Assembly: GCF_009738185.1 (NCBI RefSeq)
Contig: NZ_CP046509.1
Location: forward strand, 3,537,501 to 3,601,500
Direction of reading: 5' to 3'
Source of the DNA: Erwinia sorbitola
GTDB taxonomy: Bacteria; Pseudomonadota; Gammaproteobacteria; Enterobacterales; Enterobacteriaceae
Length of the DNA: 64,000 bases
Shown: one piece after another, positions 51,735 to 60,382 of the stretch
Numbering within the stretch: position 1 is the stretch's first letter
Layout of the letters: each line of letters starts with the position of its first letter
Made by a program: the position numbers and the translations under genes
The notes under the pieces: model-generated
What the model saw: only the letters and a program-made list of their open reading frames with translations
What the model was told of the DNA's origin: nothing
Database searches by the model: none

Positions 51735-52703
51735 TTAAGGCAGAATCGAAGGCTGATCTGCGCCCTCTTTTTCCACTTTCTGTTGCTGTATATGTTCACG
51801 CTTCATACCCAGCTTCAATGCCAGCGCCGAAGCAACATAGATTGAAGAGACGGTACCGATGGAAACACCGATCAGCATGGTCAGCGAGAAGCCTTCCAGC
51901 AGAGCGCCACCGAAGATAAACAGCATCAACACCACCATCAGCGTGGTTGCTGAGGTCATGATGGTACGGCTTAACGTCTGCGTCAGCGAAACGTTAAAGA
52001 TATCGTAAGGCGTACCGCGACGGATCTTGCGGAAGTTCTCACGAATACGATCCGATACCACAATACTGTCGTTCAGCGAGTAACCGATTACCGACATCAG
52101 CGAGGCGATGATGGTCAGGTCAATCTCAATATGGAACAGAGAAAGAACACCCATCGTAATCACCACGTCATGCGCCAGAGCCAATACCGCGCCCAGTGCC
52201 AGACGCCATTCGAAACGGAAGCCGACGTAAATCAGGATGGCAATCAGTGCCACCAGCAGCGCCATACCGCCCGCCTGCGCCAGATCGCTGCCCACGCTTG
52301 GGCCGACGAACTCAATACGCTTAACGGTAGCATTCTGCTCGCTGGCCTGGTTGATGATGTTCACCACCTTGTTACCCAGCTCCTGGCCCGCATTGCCTTC
52401 GTTTGGTGACATACGCACCAGAACATCACGGCTGCTGCCGAAGTTCTGTACCTGCGGGTCAACAAAGCCAGATTTCTCCAGCGCGCCGCGCAGCTGATCA
52501 ATATCAGCCGGTTTTTCTAAGGTAATTTCAATCACCGTACCGCCGGTGAAATCCAGACCCCAGTTAAACCCCTTCATCCCCATAATCAGGCATGAGGCGA
52601 TCAGCAGCAGACCAGAAATAGTAAAGGCCAGCTTGTCCCAGCGCATAAAGTCATGGACTTTACGGCCGTAGTTCAGTTGTTCAACGCTATAGTCCTGTGC
52701 CAC
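51735..52703 (-). CDS. secF: Protein translocase subunit SecF
   Basis: Six-helix RND-family membrane protein that works with SecD to use proton motive force in late protein export. 322 residues: WGLDFTGGTVIEITLE in the first periplasmic region, the conserved helix-4 region ALAHDVVITMG, and DLTIIASLMSVIGYSLNDSIVVSDRIREN. Last gene of queA-tgt-yajC-secD-secF; 10 bp after secD. Confidence 0.97.
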   Translation of the reverse strand: MAQDYSVEQLNYGRKVHDFMRWDKLAFTISGLLLIASCLIMGMKGFNWGLDFTGGTVIEITLEKPADIDQLRGALEKSGFVDPQVQNFGSSRDVLVRMSPNEGNAGQELGNKVVNIINQASEQNATVKRIEFVGPSVGSDLAQAGGMALLVALIAILIYVGFRFEWRLALGAVLALAHDVVITMGVLSLFHIEIDLTIIASLMSVIGYSLNDSIVVSDRIRENFRKIRRGTPYDIFNVSLTQTLSRTIMTSATTLMVVLMLFIFGGALLEGFSLTMLIGVSIGTVSSIYVASALALKLGMKREHIQQQKVEKEGADQPSILP

Positions 52704-52713
52704 AACGCACTCC

Positions 52714-54561
52714 TCAGATAGACAGCTTGTTGATGCGTTTGCCGCCGTACAACAGGTTTACGATGGCGCGGGTACCGACAATGGCAGTGAACATTGAAGT
52801 CGCAACACCGATAGCCGTGGTGATAGCGAAGCCTTTGATCGAACCGGTGCCGACTGCGTACAGAATAATCGCGGTAATCAGCGTGGTGATGTTGGCATCA
52901 ACGATACTGGAGAACGCGCCTTTATAGCCCTCATGGATTGCCTGCTGAATGGAACGCCCATTCTTAAGCTCTTCCTTGATACGTTCGTTAATCAGTACGT
53001 TGGCATCCACCGCGACCGCCAGCGTCAGCACGATACCGGCAATACCAGGCATGGTGAGCGTAGCGCCCGGCAGCAGAGACATAATCCCGACAATCAGCAC
53101 CAGGTTAGCGACCAGAGCCGTGGTGGCGATCACACCGAACTTACGGTACCAGACCACCATAAATACGATAGAGGCGATCAGACCCCACAGGCATGCTTCC
53201 AGACCCTGAGTGATGTTCTGCGCACCCATGGTTGGCCCAATGGTACGTTCTTCCACAATCTGGATTGGTGCAATCAACGCACCAGCACGCAGCAGCAGCG
53301 ACAGCTGACGGGCTTCGTTCGGGTTGTTGATACCGGTAATACGGAAGCTGTTACCCAGACGAGACTGGATATTCGCGACGTTAATCACCTCTTCCTGCTT
53401 CTCAAGGATCGCACGGCCATTGGCGTCTTTCTTACCACTGTCTTTGTACTCAACAAACAGGGTTGCCATTGCTTTGCCGACGCTGTCCTTAGTGAAGTTG
53501 GACATGATGTTACCGCCAGCGCTATCCAGGGAGATATTAACCTGAGGCTGGTTGTATTCATCGGTGCTTGAGGTGGAATCGGTAATATGGTCACCGGTGA
53601 GGATCACTCGCTTGTACAGCACAACAGGCTGCCCATCGCGGGTGTTTTTCACTTCTGAGTCGCCCGGCACACGGCCGTTTGCCGCAGCGGTGGCATCCAC
53701 GCTGGTATTCACCAGACGGAACTCCAGGGTTGCCGTTGCGCCGAGGATCTCTTTAGCACGAGCGGTGTCCTGAATCCCCGGCAGCTCGACCACGATACGG
53801 TCAGAACCCTGACGCTGTACCAGTGGCTCCGCTACGCCCAGCTGATTGACACGGTTGCGCAGAATATTGATGTTCTGCTGCACCGCGTATTCACGGGCTT
53901 CACGCATACGCTCATCACTCATTACCGCCGACAGGGCATTGCTGCCGCTGCTGTTGATCACCATATCGCGATGGCGGCCAGCAAGATAGCTGACGGCTTG
54001 ATCGCGAGCGGCATCATCACGGAAACGAATTTCCAGGCCGTAATTGTTAGTTTTGCGAACGTTAACGTAAGGAATGCTTTTATCACGCAGGTCGCTACGC
54101 AGGTTGTCGATGTTCTGCTCCTGGAGTTTACCCAGAGCGGTATCCATATCGACTTCCATCAGGAAGTGTACGCCACCGCGCAGATCAAGACCGAGTTTCA
54201 TCGGTTCTGCGGAGAGCATAGCTAACCAGGCGGGTGTCGCCGGGGCGAGGTTAAGCGCCACCACGTAATTCTCGCCAAGTGCCTTCAGAATTGCTTCACG
54301 CGCGCGCATCTGCACGTCTGTGTTAGCGAAACGCGCCAGAATAGCGCCATTCTCCAGTGCAATAGATTTGCTCTGGATATTGTCTTCTTTAAGTGCAGTC
54401 TGGATCTGAACCAGCGTTTGCTCACTGGCGGCGCTTCCGCGCGCACCAGTGATCTGAACAGCCGGATCCTCACCATACAGGTTAGGCAGTGCATACAGCA
54501 GACCGACGATTAACACGACGATCAGCATGATGTACTTCCACAAAGGATAACGGTTTAACAC
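52714..54561 (-). CDS. secD: Protein translocase subunit SecD
   Basis: Partner of SecF, 615 residues as in E. coli. N-terminal helix, large periplasmic P1 domain (LDLRGGVHFLMEVDMD; GARGSAASEQTLVQIQ), then five C-terminal helices with AGIVLTLAVAVDANVLINERIKEELKNG, which contains the proton-path Asp. Preceded by yajC. Confidence 0.97.
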   Translation of the reverse strand: MLNRYPLWKYIMLIVVLIVGLLYALPNLYGEDPAVQITGARGSAASEQTLVQIQTALKEDNIQSKSIALENGAILARFANTDVQMRAREAILKALGENYVVALNLAPATPAWLAMLSAEPMKLGLDLRGGVHFLMEVDMDTALGKLQEQNIDNLRSDLRDKSIPYVNVRKTNNYGLEIRFRDDAARDQAVSYLAGRHRDMVINSSGSNALSAVMSDERMREAREYAVQQNINILRNRVNQLGVAEPLVQRQGSDRIVVELPGIQDTARAKEILGATATLEFRLVNTSVDATAAANGRVPGDSEVKNTRDGQPVVLYKRVILTGDHITDSTSSTDEYNQPQVNISLDSAGGNIMSNFTKDSVGKAMATLFVEYKDSGKKDANGRAILEKQEEVINVANIQSRLGNSFRITGINNPNEARQLSLLLRAGALIAPIQIVEERTIGPTMGAQNITQGLEACLWGLIASIVFMVVWYRKFGVIATTALVANLVLIVGIMSLLPGATLTMPGIAGIVLTLAVAVDANVLINERIKEELKNGRSIQQAIHEGYKGAFSSIVDANITTLITAIILYAVGTGSIKGFAITTAIGVATSMFTAIVGTRAIVNLLYGGKRINKLSI

Positions 54562-54587
54562 GGCAGTTCCCTTAGGGAAATCGAAAA

Positions 54588-54917
54588 TTAAAGCGCCTTC
54601 ATTGTACCTTTCGGCAGAACGGCAGCTACGAAGTCACGTTTGACCACAACTTCAGTGGTTTCGTTCAATGCAATAGCAACGTAGCCGGTTTCAGCGACTT
54701 TAGTCACACGGCCTACCAGGCCACCGGTGGTCAGCACTTCATCACCTTTTGAAATTGAGTCCATCAGTTTCTTGTGCTCTTTCGCACGTTTCTGCTGAGG
54801 GCGCAGGATCATAAAGTAAAAAATCAAACCAAACACAACCAGCATGATCACCAGAGAGTAAGGACTTCCCTGAGATGGAGCTGCGGCTGCCACGGCATCA
54901 GAAGTGAAAAAGCTCAT
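54588..54917 (-). CDS. yajC: Sec translocon accessory subunit YajC
   Basis: Small single-pass inner-membrane protein associated with SecDF. 109 residues: one helix (YSLVIMLVVFGLIFYFMILRPQQKRAKEH) followed by a basic cytoplasmic domain with the family motif GDEVLTTGGLVGRV. Between tgt and secD in the conserved operon. Confidence 0.96.
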   Translation of the reverse strand: MSFFTSDAVAAAAPSQGSPYSLVIMLVVFGLIFYFMILRPQQKRAKEHKKLMDSISKGDEVLTTGGLVGRVTKVAETGYVAIALNETTEVVVKRDFVAAVLPKGTMKAL

Positions 54918-54934
54918 TAAAATTCCCTCATTGT

Positions 54935-56065
54935 TTAATTATCAGACGTTAAAGGCGGAACCGCCATCCCCGTCCGTTGGTAGAATTCGGTCACGAAGAG
55001 TTCTAATTTACCCTCTTCGATAGCCTGGCGTAAACCTGCCATCAGGCGCTGATAATAACGCAGATTATGGATGGTGTTCAGACGTGCACCCAAAATTTCG
55101 TTACAGCGATCAAGATGATACAGGTAGGCGCGGCTGTAATTGCGGCAGGTATAGCAGTCGCATTCAGCATCCAGCGGAGACGTGTCATCTTTATACTTCG
55201 CATTGCGGATTTTCACCACACCGTCGGTGACGAACAGATGTCCGTTACGCGCGTTGCGGGTAGGCATCACACAGTCAAACATATCAATACCACGGCGCAC
55301 GCCTTCCACCAGATCCTGCGGCTTACCGACGCCCATTAAGTAGCGCGGTTTATCCTGAGGAAGCTGCGGGCAAACATGCTCCAGAATACGGTGCATATCT
55401 TCTTTTGGCTCACCGACCGCCAGGCCGCCCACAGCGTACCCATCAAAGCCAATATCTACCAGTCCTTTAACCGAGACATCTCGTAAATCTTCGTAAACGC
55501 CCCCCTGGATAATTCCAAACAACGCGTTCTTATTACCCAGAGAATCAAAGCGATCGCGGCTACGCTGCGCCCAGCGCAGTGACATCTCCATTGAGCGCTT
55601 CGCATAATCCCAGTCGGCAGGATATGGGGTGCATTCATCAAAGATCATCACGATATCAGAGCCGAGATCGTACTGAATTTCCATCGATTTTTCAGGATCG
55701 AGGAAGATCGCATCGCCGTTGATCGGGTTACGGAAATGTACACCCTTCTCGGTGATCTTGCGGATATCGCCCAGGCTGAAGACCTGGAAGCCGCCGGAAT
55801 CAGTCAGAATCGGGCCTTTCCACTGCATAAAATCATGCAGGTCGCCGTGCAGCTTCATGATCTCCTGGCCCGGACGCAACCATAAGTGGAAGGTATTGCC
55901 GAGGATGATCTGAGCACCGGTATCAATCACCTCTTCCGGGGTCATGCCTTTTACGGTGCCGTAAGTGCCCACGGGCATAAATGCCGGGGTTTCTACCACG
56001 CCACGGTCAAAGACCAGGCGGCCACGGCGCGCGCGGCCGTCAGTTGTGTCTAATTCGAACTTCAC
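54935..56065 (-). CDS. tgt: tRNA-guanine transglycosylase
   Basis: Exchanges guanine-34 for preQ1 in tRNAs with GUN anticodons. 376 residues from the GTG at 56065, preceded by GGAGG; this reproduces the family start KFELDTTDGRARRG. Catalytic Asp residues in LTDSGGFQVFSLGD and GIDMFDCVMPTRNARNG; zinc ligands in CDCYTC and HLDRCNEILGARLNTIHN. A tandem repeat separates it from queA. Confidence 0.97.
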   Translation of the reverse strand: MKFELDTTDGRARRGRLVFDRGVVETPAFMPVGTYGTVKGMTPEEVIDTGAQIILGNTFHLWLRPGQEIMKLHGDLHDFMQWKGPILTDSGGFQVFSLGDIRKITEKGVHFRNPINGDAIFLDPEKSMEIQYDLGSDIVMIFDECTPYPADWDYAKRSMEMSLRWAQRSRDRFDSLGNKNALFGIIQGGVYEDLRDVSVKGLVDIGFDGYAVGGLAVGEPKEDMHRILEHVCPQLPQDKPRYLMGVGKPQDLVEGVRRGIDMFDCVMPTRNARNGHLFVTDGVVKIRNAKYKDDTSPLDAECDCYTCRNYSRAYLYHLDRCNEILGARLNTIHNLRYYQRLMAGLRQAIEEGKLELFVTEFYQRTGMAVPPLTSDN

Positions 56066-56110
56066 ATTGCCTCCATCAGAGAAACAGTCTGATGTAATTA
56101 TTGTTTGAGG

Positions 56111-56216
56111 GCGAGGCATGCCTCGCCCCTACGGGGAACTCAGTCCGCTGGTGAGGCATACCTCGCCCGTGCGGGGAACTCAGTCCGCTGGCGGGTCGTG
56201 CATCGCCAGTGGGAAA
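56111..56216. repeat. Tandem 40-bp repeat, about 2.5 copies, in the queA–tgt spacer
   Basis: Unit 1 (56111–56150) and unit 2 (56151–56190) differ at only four positions; both contain the palindrome GCGAGGCATGCCTCGC (or a variant), then a short stem of CCCC/GGGG and ACTCAGTCCGCTG. A degenerate third unit starts at 56191 and reaches the queA stop. Each unit can fold into two small hairpins. Confidence 0.85.
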
Positions 56217-57287
56217 TTACTGGCCCGGGATCTCGCTGAATGCCTGCGGATTACGGGTAATAAACATCGCATCGCCATAGCTGAAGAAGCGGTACTGCTC
56301 TGCCACCGCCTGCTGATAGGCATGCATGGTGTGCCGATAACCGGCAAACGCTGATACCAGCATAATCAGCGTTGATTCTGGCAGGTGGAAATTGGTGATC
56401 AACACATCAATAACCTGATAGTGATAGCCAGGATAGATAAAGATTTTCGTATCGCCGAAGAAAGGGGCAATTAACGCATCCCCTGCCGCTTGTGCCGCGC
56501 TTTCCAGTGAGCGCACCGAGGTGGTGCCGACTGCAATTACGCGGTTGCCGCGCGCTTTACACGCCAGCACCGCGTCTACGACATCCTGCGGTACCTCGGC
56601 ATATTCAGCATGCATAATATGATCTTCGATGGTATCAACACGCACCGGCTGGAAGGTTCCCGCGCCAACGTGCAGGGTGACAAACGCCGTTTCAACGCCC
56701 CGTTCGCGCAGTGCAGCCAGCAGCGGCTCGTCAAAATGCAGGCCCGCGGTTGGGGCAGCAACTGCCCCCGGTTTCTGGCTGTATACCGTCTGGTAAAGTT
56801 CACGGTCAGCGTCTTCATCAGGACGATCAATATAGGGCGGCAGCGGCATATGGCCGATTGCGTTCAGGATATCCAGCACCGCACGCTCATCATGAAACTC
56901 AATCTCAAACAGCGCATCGTGGCGGGCAACCATCGTCGCCTGCACACTTTCATCATCGCCCAGCAGCAGCTCGCTGCCAGGTTTAGGCGCTTTTGAAGAG
57001 CGCACATGCGCCAGCACGCGCTTATCGTCGAGCATGCGTTCAATCAGCACCTCGATTTTCCCGCCGCTGGCTTTACGACCAAAAATACGCGCCGGGATCA
57101 CGCGCGTATTATTAAACACCAGCAGATCGCCAGGATTGAGCTTATCGAGCAAATCGGTGAATACCCCGTGCGTCAATTCGCCATCCGGGCCATTCAGCGA
57201 GAGCAGACGGCACCCGCTGCGCTGGGCTTGCGGATAGTGGGCAATCAAAGATTCAGGCAACTCAAAAGAAAAATCGGCAACGCGCAT
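56217..57287 (-). CDS. queA: S-adenosylmethionine:tRNA ribosyltransferase-isomerase QueA
   Basis: Transfers and rearranges the ribosyl part of SAM onto preQ1-tRNA to make epoxyqueuosine. 356 residues; MRVADFSFELPESLIAHYPQ, LVFNNTRVIPARIFG, AAPTAGLHFDEPLL and THFHLPES-type NFHLPESTLIMLVSAFAG are conserved. The ATG at 57287 matches the family start; an ATG two codons upstream is in frame and cannot be excluded. First gene of the queA operon. Confidence 0.96.
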   Translation of the reverse strand: MRVADFSFELPESLIAHYPQAQRSGCRLLSLNGPDGELTHGVFTDLLDKLNPGDLLVFNNTRVIPARIFGRKASGGKIEVLIERMLDDKRVLAHVRSSKAPKPGSELLLGDDESVQATMVARHDALFEIEFHDERAVLDILNAIGHMPLPPYIDRPDEDADRELYQTVYSQKPGAVAAPTAGLHFDEPLLAALRERGVETAFVTLHVGAGTFQPVRVDTIEDHIMHAEYAEVPQDVVDAVLACKARGNRVIAVGTTSVRSLESAAQAAGDALIAPFFGDTKIFIYPGYHYQVIDVLITNFHLPESTLIMLVSAFAGYRHTMHAYQQAVAEQYRFFSYGDAMFITRNPQAFSEIPGQ

Positions 57288-57446
57288 GGTCATTCACAGT
57301 CAGGGAAATCAGGGCGCACATTCTAGCTGAAAACTGACCATAGCTAAACAATCTGCTTAATTTCGCCAAAAAACCTACGCAATATGATGCGACCAGCTCC
57401 CCCCCAAAGGGATGAGGCCGGGACCTGATTAAGTACCGAGTGCTAC

Positions 57447-57480
57447 CCTCTCACCTGCCGCTTGAAGTATGACGGGTATC
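57447..57480. repeat. Terminal fragment of the YPAL-like repeat
   Basis: CTTGAAGTATGACGGGTAT here matches the right end of the repeat at 36404–36530 (CTGAAGTATGACGGGTATA). The left part of the spacer (from about 57397) looks like a degraded body of the same element. Confidence 0.6.
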
Positions 57481-57495
57481 AGATAGAATCGCGCC

Positions 57496-58077
57496 ATGAA
57501 CTATCTTGCTCACCTCCATCTTGCCACTCTTGCCGACAGCTCGCTGCTGGGAAATATGATGGCCGATTATGTGCGTGGTAACCCCTATCAGCAATGGCCG
57601 GATGCTATCGCTGATGGTATAGCCCTGCATCGCCGCATTGATGCGCTGACGGATTCACTTCCGGAAGTACGCAACGCCCGCCAGCTTTTTCGCAGTGACA
57701 CCCGCCGGGTAGCTCCGATTACTCTCGACGTTATCTGGGATCATTTTCTGTCATCTCACTGGGATAAACTGGTGCCGGAAATTTCTTTGCCAGCTTTTTT
57801 GTCCAATGTCAGAAGTGTGATCGAACCACAGCTTGAGACTACGCCAGAGCGCTTCCAGAATCTTAACCATCACTTATGGGCCGGACGCTGGATGGAGCGC
57901 TATGCTGATGCCTGTTTCTTACAGGACGTGCTGAGAGGCATGGCCAGCCGCCGTCCGAAACTGGCGGCGCTGGCAGACAGTTACCATGATTTCATCAATA
58001 ACTATCAACAGCTTGAAGAGATTTTCTGGCAGATATATCCGCGCATGATGGCACAGGCGGCGCAACGCGAGCTGTAA
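57496..58077 (+). CDS. acpH: Acyl carrier protein phosphodiesterase
   Basis: Removes the 4'-phosphopantetheine group from holo-ACP. 193 residues as in E. coli; MNYLAHLHLATLADSSLLGNMMADYVRGNPYQQWPD with the metal-binding HLHL/D pattern, GIALHRRIDALTDSLPEVR, and TLDVIWDHFLSSHW are diagnostic HD-like features. Divergent from queA. Confidence 0.95.
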   Translation: MNYLAHLHLATLADSSLLGNMMADYVRGNPYQQWPDAIADGIALHRRIDALTDSLPEVRNARQLFRSDTRRVAPITLDVIWDHFLSSHWDKLVPEISLPAFLSNVRSVIEPQLETTPERFQNLNHHLWAGRWMERYADACFLQDVLRGMASRRPKLAALADSYHDFINNYQQLEEIFWQIYPRMMAQAAQREL

Positions 58078-58159
58078 AATAAAATGCCCATATTTACACC
58101 TTGCCCTTTTCAATAAAAAGGTTATTGTATAATCCTGCTTTATAATTATTCATATTTTG

Positions 58160-58196
58160 ATAGGCGTAAGCTATCAGAGTAATCGGCGCATTATGC
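58160..58196 (+). promoter_or_regulatory. Candidate OxyR binding site
   Basis: ATAG-N7-CTAT-N7-ATCG-N7-ATGC: the first half matches the OxyR pattern exactly with correct spacing, the second half matches weakly. It lies directly upstream of the likely -35 region of the peroxiredoxin gene, with a TATACT -10 box at 58221–58226, the geometry expected for OxyR activation. Confidence 0.6.
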
Positions 58197-58274
58197 TGGC
58201 CCCGATCCGGGTATGCCCCGTATACTGGCCGCATATTGTCACCTTATCTTCAACTTACCTTTACAGGAGTGAAT

Positions 58275-58877
58275 ATGGTTTTGGTAACTCGTCCAGCCCC
58301 TGATTTTACCGCCGCAGCAGTACTGGGCAACGGTGAGATCGTAGAAAACTTCAACTTTAAAAAACACACCGCTGGTAAAGCCACCGTTGTGTTCTTTTGG
58401 CCAATGGACTTCACCTTCGTATGCCCTTCTGAGCTGATCGCTTTCGACAAGCGTTATGCTGAATTCCAGAAACGTGGCGTGGAAGTTGTAGGTGTTTCCT
58501 TCGATTCAGAGTTCGTGCACAACGCATGGCGTAAAACTCCGGTTGATAAAGGCGGCATCGGCGAAGTTCAGTACGCAATGGTTGCTGACGTTAAACGCGA
58601 AATTCAGAAAGCCTACGGCATTGAGCACCCGGATGCGGGCGTTGCTCTGCGTGGTTCTTTCCTGATCGACAAAAACGGTGTGGTTCGCCACCAGGTTGTT
58701 AACGACCTGCCACTGGGCCGTAACGTTGATGAAATGCTGCGTATGGTTGACGCGCTGCAATTCCACGAAGAGCATGGCGAAGTGTGCCCGGCTCAGTGGG
58801 AAAAAGGGAAAGAAGGTATGGGCGCATCTCCTGAAGGTGTCGCTAAATACCTGTCTGAAAACGCTTCTAAGCTGTAA
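58275..58877 (+). CDS. Typical 2-Cys peroxiredoxin (AhpC/TSA family)
   Basis: Thiol peroxidase that reduces hydrogen peroxide and organic hydroperoxides. 200 residues: the peroxidatic Cys is in DFTFVCPSEL (about residue 47) and the resolving Cys in HGEVCPAQW (about residue 167). GVSFDSEFVHNAWR and GVALRGSFLIDKNGVVRHQVVNDLPLGRN are typical of the Prx1/TsaA group rather than the ahpCF-operon AhpC. The start MVLVTRPAPDFTAAAVLG is preceded by AGGAG. It is not next to an ahpF or thioredoxin gene. Not found at this place in E. coli. Confidence 0.93.
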   Translation: MVLVTRPAPDFTAAAVLGNGEIVENFNFKKHTAGKATVVFFWPMDFTFVCPSELIAFDKRYAEFQKRGVEVVGVSFDSEFVHNAWRKTPVDKGGIGEVQYAMVADVKREIQKAYGIEHPDAGVALRGSFLIDKNGVVRHQVVNDLPLGRNVDEMLRMVDALQFHEEHGEVCPAQWEKGKEGMGASPEGVAKYLSENASKL

Positions 58878-58895
58878 TTCAGGCTGCATTTCCAG

Positions 58896-58925
58896 AAAAG
58901 CTCGCTTCGGCGGGCTTTTTTTTTG
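58896..58925 (+). terminator. Terminator of the peroxiredoxin gene
   Basis: Stem AAGCTCGC/GCGGGCTT (one G·T pair) closed by a TTCG tetraloop, followed by T9. Confidence 0.9.
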
Positions 58926-59023
58926 CCTCTATTTGCTCTTCTTCGCACCTTTGGTTACATCTGTCAGCGAAACTTTGTAATCATAACCGCAGGCATACAC
59001 CACTCTCTCCAGAGACGATTCCG

Positions 59024-60331
59024 ATGAAAAAGAGCACCCGCCATCTTTACTTTGCAGCGCTGTTCGGCGTAATCACTTTTTCAGTCCAGGCTGCACCTCA
59101 CTATGTGCTGGAAAAAGTGGTGGAAGTCAGCCGTCACGGCGTACGCCCGCCAACGGCTGGTAACCGAAAAGAGATGGAAACCGGCAGCGGTCGCCCCTGG
59201 GCCAGCTGGTTAACAGCAGATGGTCAGCTTACCGGTCACGGCTACAGCGCGGCCTGGCTCAAAGGTCAGTACGAAGGGAATAACTATCGGCAATCCGGTC
59301 TGATCGGTGCGGGCTGCCCGACGCCCAGGGAAATTTTTGTCTGGGCCAGTCCATTGCAGCGTACGCGAGCCACCGCTGAGGCGCTGACGGACGGTGCGTT
59401 TCCTGGCTGTGGCATCCCGATTCACCATTCCGCCGAGAAAAACGATCCCCTGTTTCAAAATCAGGGCCCGGGTATTGCCACTCTGGATGAAGAGATGCAG
59501 CGCAAAGGTGCATTAGCCGCATTGGGGGGAAGCCTGAGTGCAGCGCAAAAACGCCTGCAACCAGAGATTTCGTTGTTAAAACAGGCAGTATGTCTGCCCG
59601 GTGCACCCTGCCCGGTGTTTGATCAACCATGGAAGATTAAATTCGCCTCCGACGGGCGCATTATGATTACTGGCCTGGACACGCTGGCGGCCATGGCAGA
59701 AACTCTGCGACTCGAATGGAGCGATAATAAACCGCTTAATCAGGTGGCCTTTGGTCATGCCACCAGCGCCGCGCAGATCGGCAAACTGATGCCGCTGCTC
59801 ACCATCAAATATGATGCCACCAACGATCAGCCCTATGTGGCCCGACGCGGCGGTTCCTTATTGATGGATCAGATTGCCAAAGCGCTGCAACAGGGCGTAA
59901 CGGTAAGGCCGCTGCAAGATGCGCCGCCCGATACGCGCTGGCTGCTGTTCGTCGCCCACGATGTCAATATCGCCTTTCTGCGCACTTTACTGAACTTCAG
60001 CTGGCAGCAGGGGGAATACCCGCGCGGTACTGTCCAGCCAGCCGGAAGCCTGGTGTTTGAGCGCTGGCAGGAGATCCAAAGTGGGAAGCGATTTATCCGC
60101 ATTCTGTTTCGGGGGCAAAGCCTGGATCAGATCCGCCTCCTGACGCCCGTCAGCGACCAGCATCCGCTGCTGGAAAGCGAGCTGACATTCAGCGGCTGTG
60201 AGAAAACCGATGTTGGTACGCTCTGTCCGTATGACAGCGCGCTGGCACGTTTACGCCAGCATATCGATCCCTCCCTGATACAGCCGGTAAGCTATCAGGA
60301 TCAGCTCGCAACATCCCGAGAAACGCCATGA
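59024..60331 (+). CDS. Periplasmic histidine acid phosphatase (phytase/glucose-1-phosphatase type)
   Basis: Branch-2 histidine phosphatase, 435 residues. A Sec signal peptide (MKKSTRHLYFAALFGVITFSVQA) targets it to the periplasm. The phosphohistidine motif is VVEVSRHGVRPPTAGN and the proton-donor motif is FVAHDVNIAFL; AppA phytases have HDTN and Agp has HDSN, so the third residue is unusual. Several Cys pairs probably form disulfides. Substrate specificity (phytate, glucose-1-phosphate or other esters) cannot be set from sequence. A second gene of the same family starts at 63818 and an uptake locus lies between. Confidence 0.9.
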   Translation: MKKSTRHLYFAALFGVITFSVQAAPHYVLEKVVEVSRHGVRPPTAGNRKEMETGSGRPWASWLTADGQLTGHGYSAAWLKGQYEGNNYRQSGLIGAGCPTPREIFVWASPLQRTRATAEALTDGAFPGCGIPIHHSAEKNDPLFQNQGPGIATLDEEMQRKGALAALGGSLSAAQKRLQPEISLLKQAVCLPGAPCPVFDQPWKIKFASDGRIMITGLDTLAAMAETLRLEWSDNKPLNQVAFGHATSAAQIGKLMPLLTIKYDATNDQPYVARRGGSLLMDQIAKALQQGVTVRPLQDAPPDTRWLLFVAHDVNIAFLRTLLNFSWQQGEYPRGTVQPAGSLVFERWQEIQSGKRFIRILFRGQSLDQIRLLTPVSDQHPLLESELTFSGCEKTDVGTLCPYDSALARLRQHIDPSLIQPVSYQDQLATSRETP

Positions 60332-60382
60332 CTTTCCACCGCAATACGGTAAGATTTAGCGGCATACATAAAGGGAGTGCCG

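Noticed and set aside
56111..56190. CRISPR array
   Set aside because: The units are directly adjacent with no unique spacers, and there are no cas genes; it is a tandem repeat.
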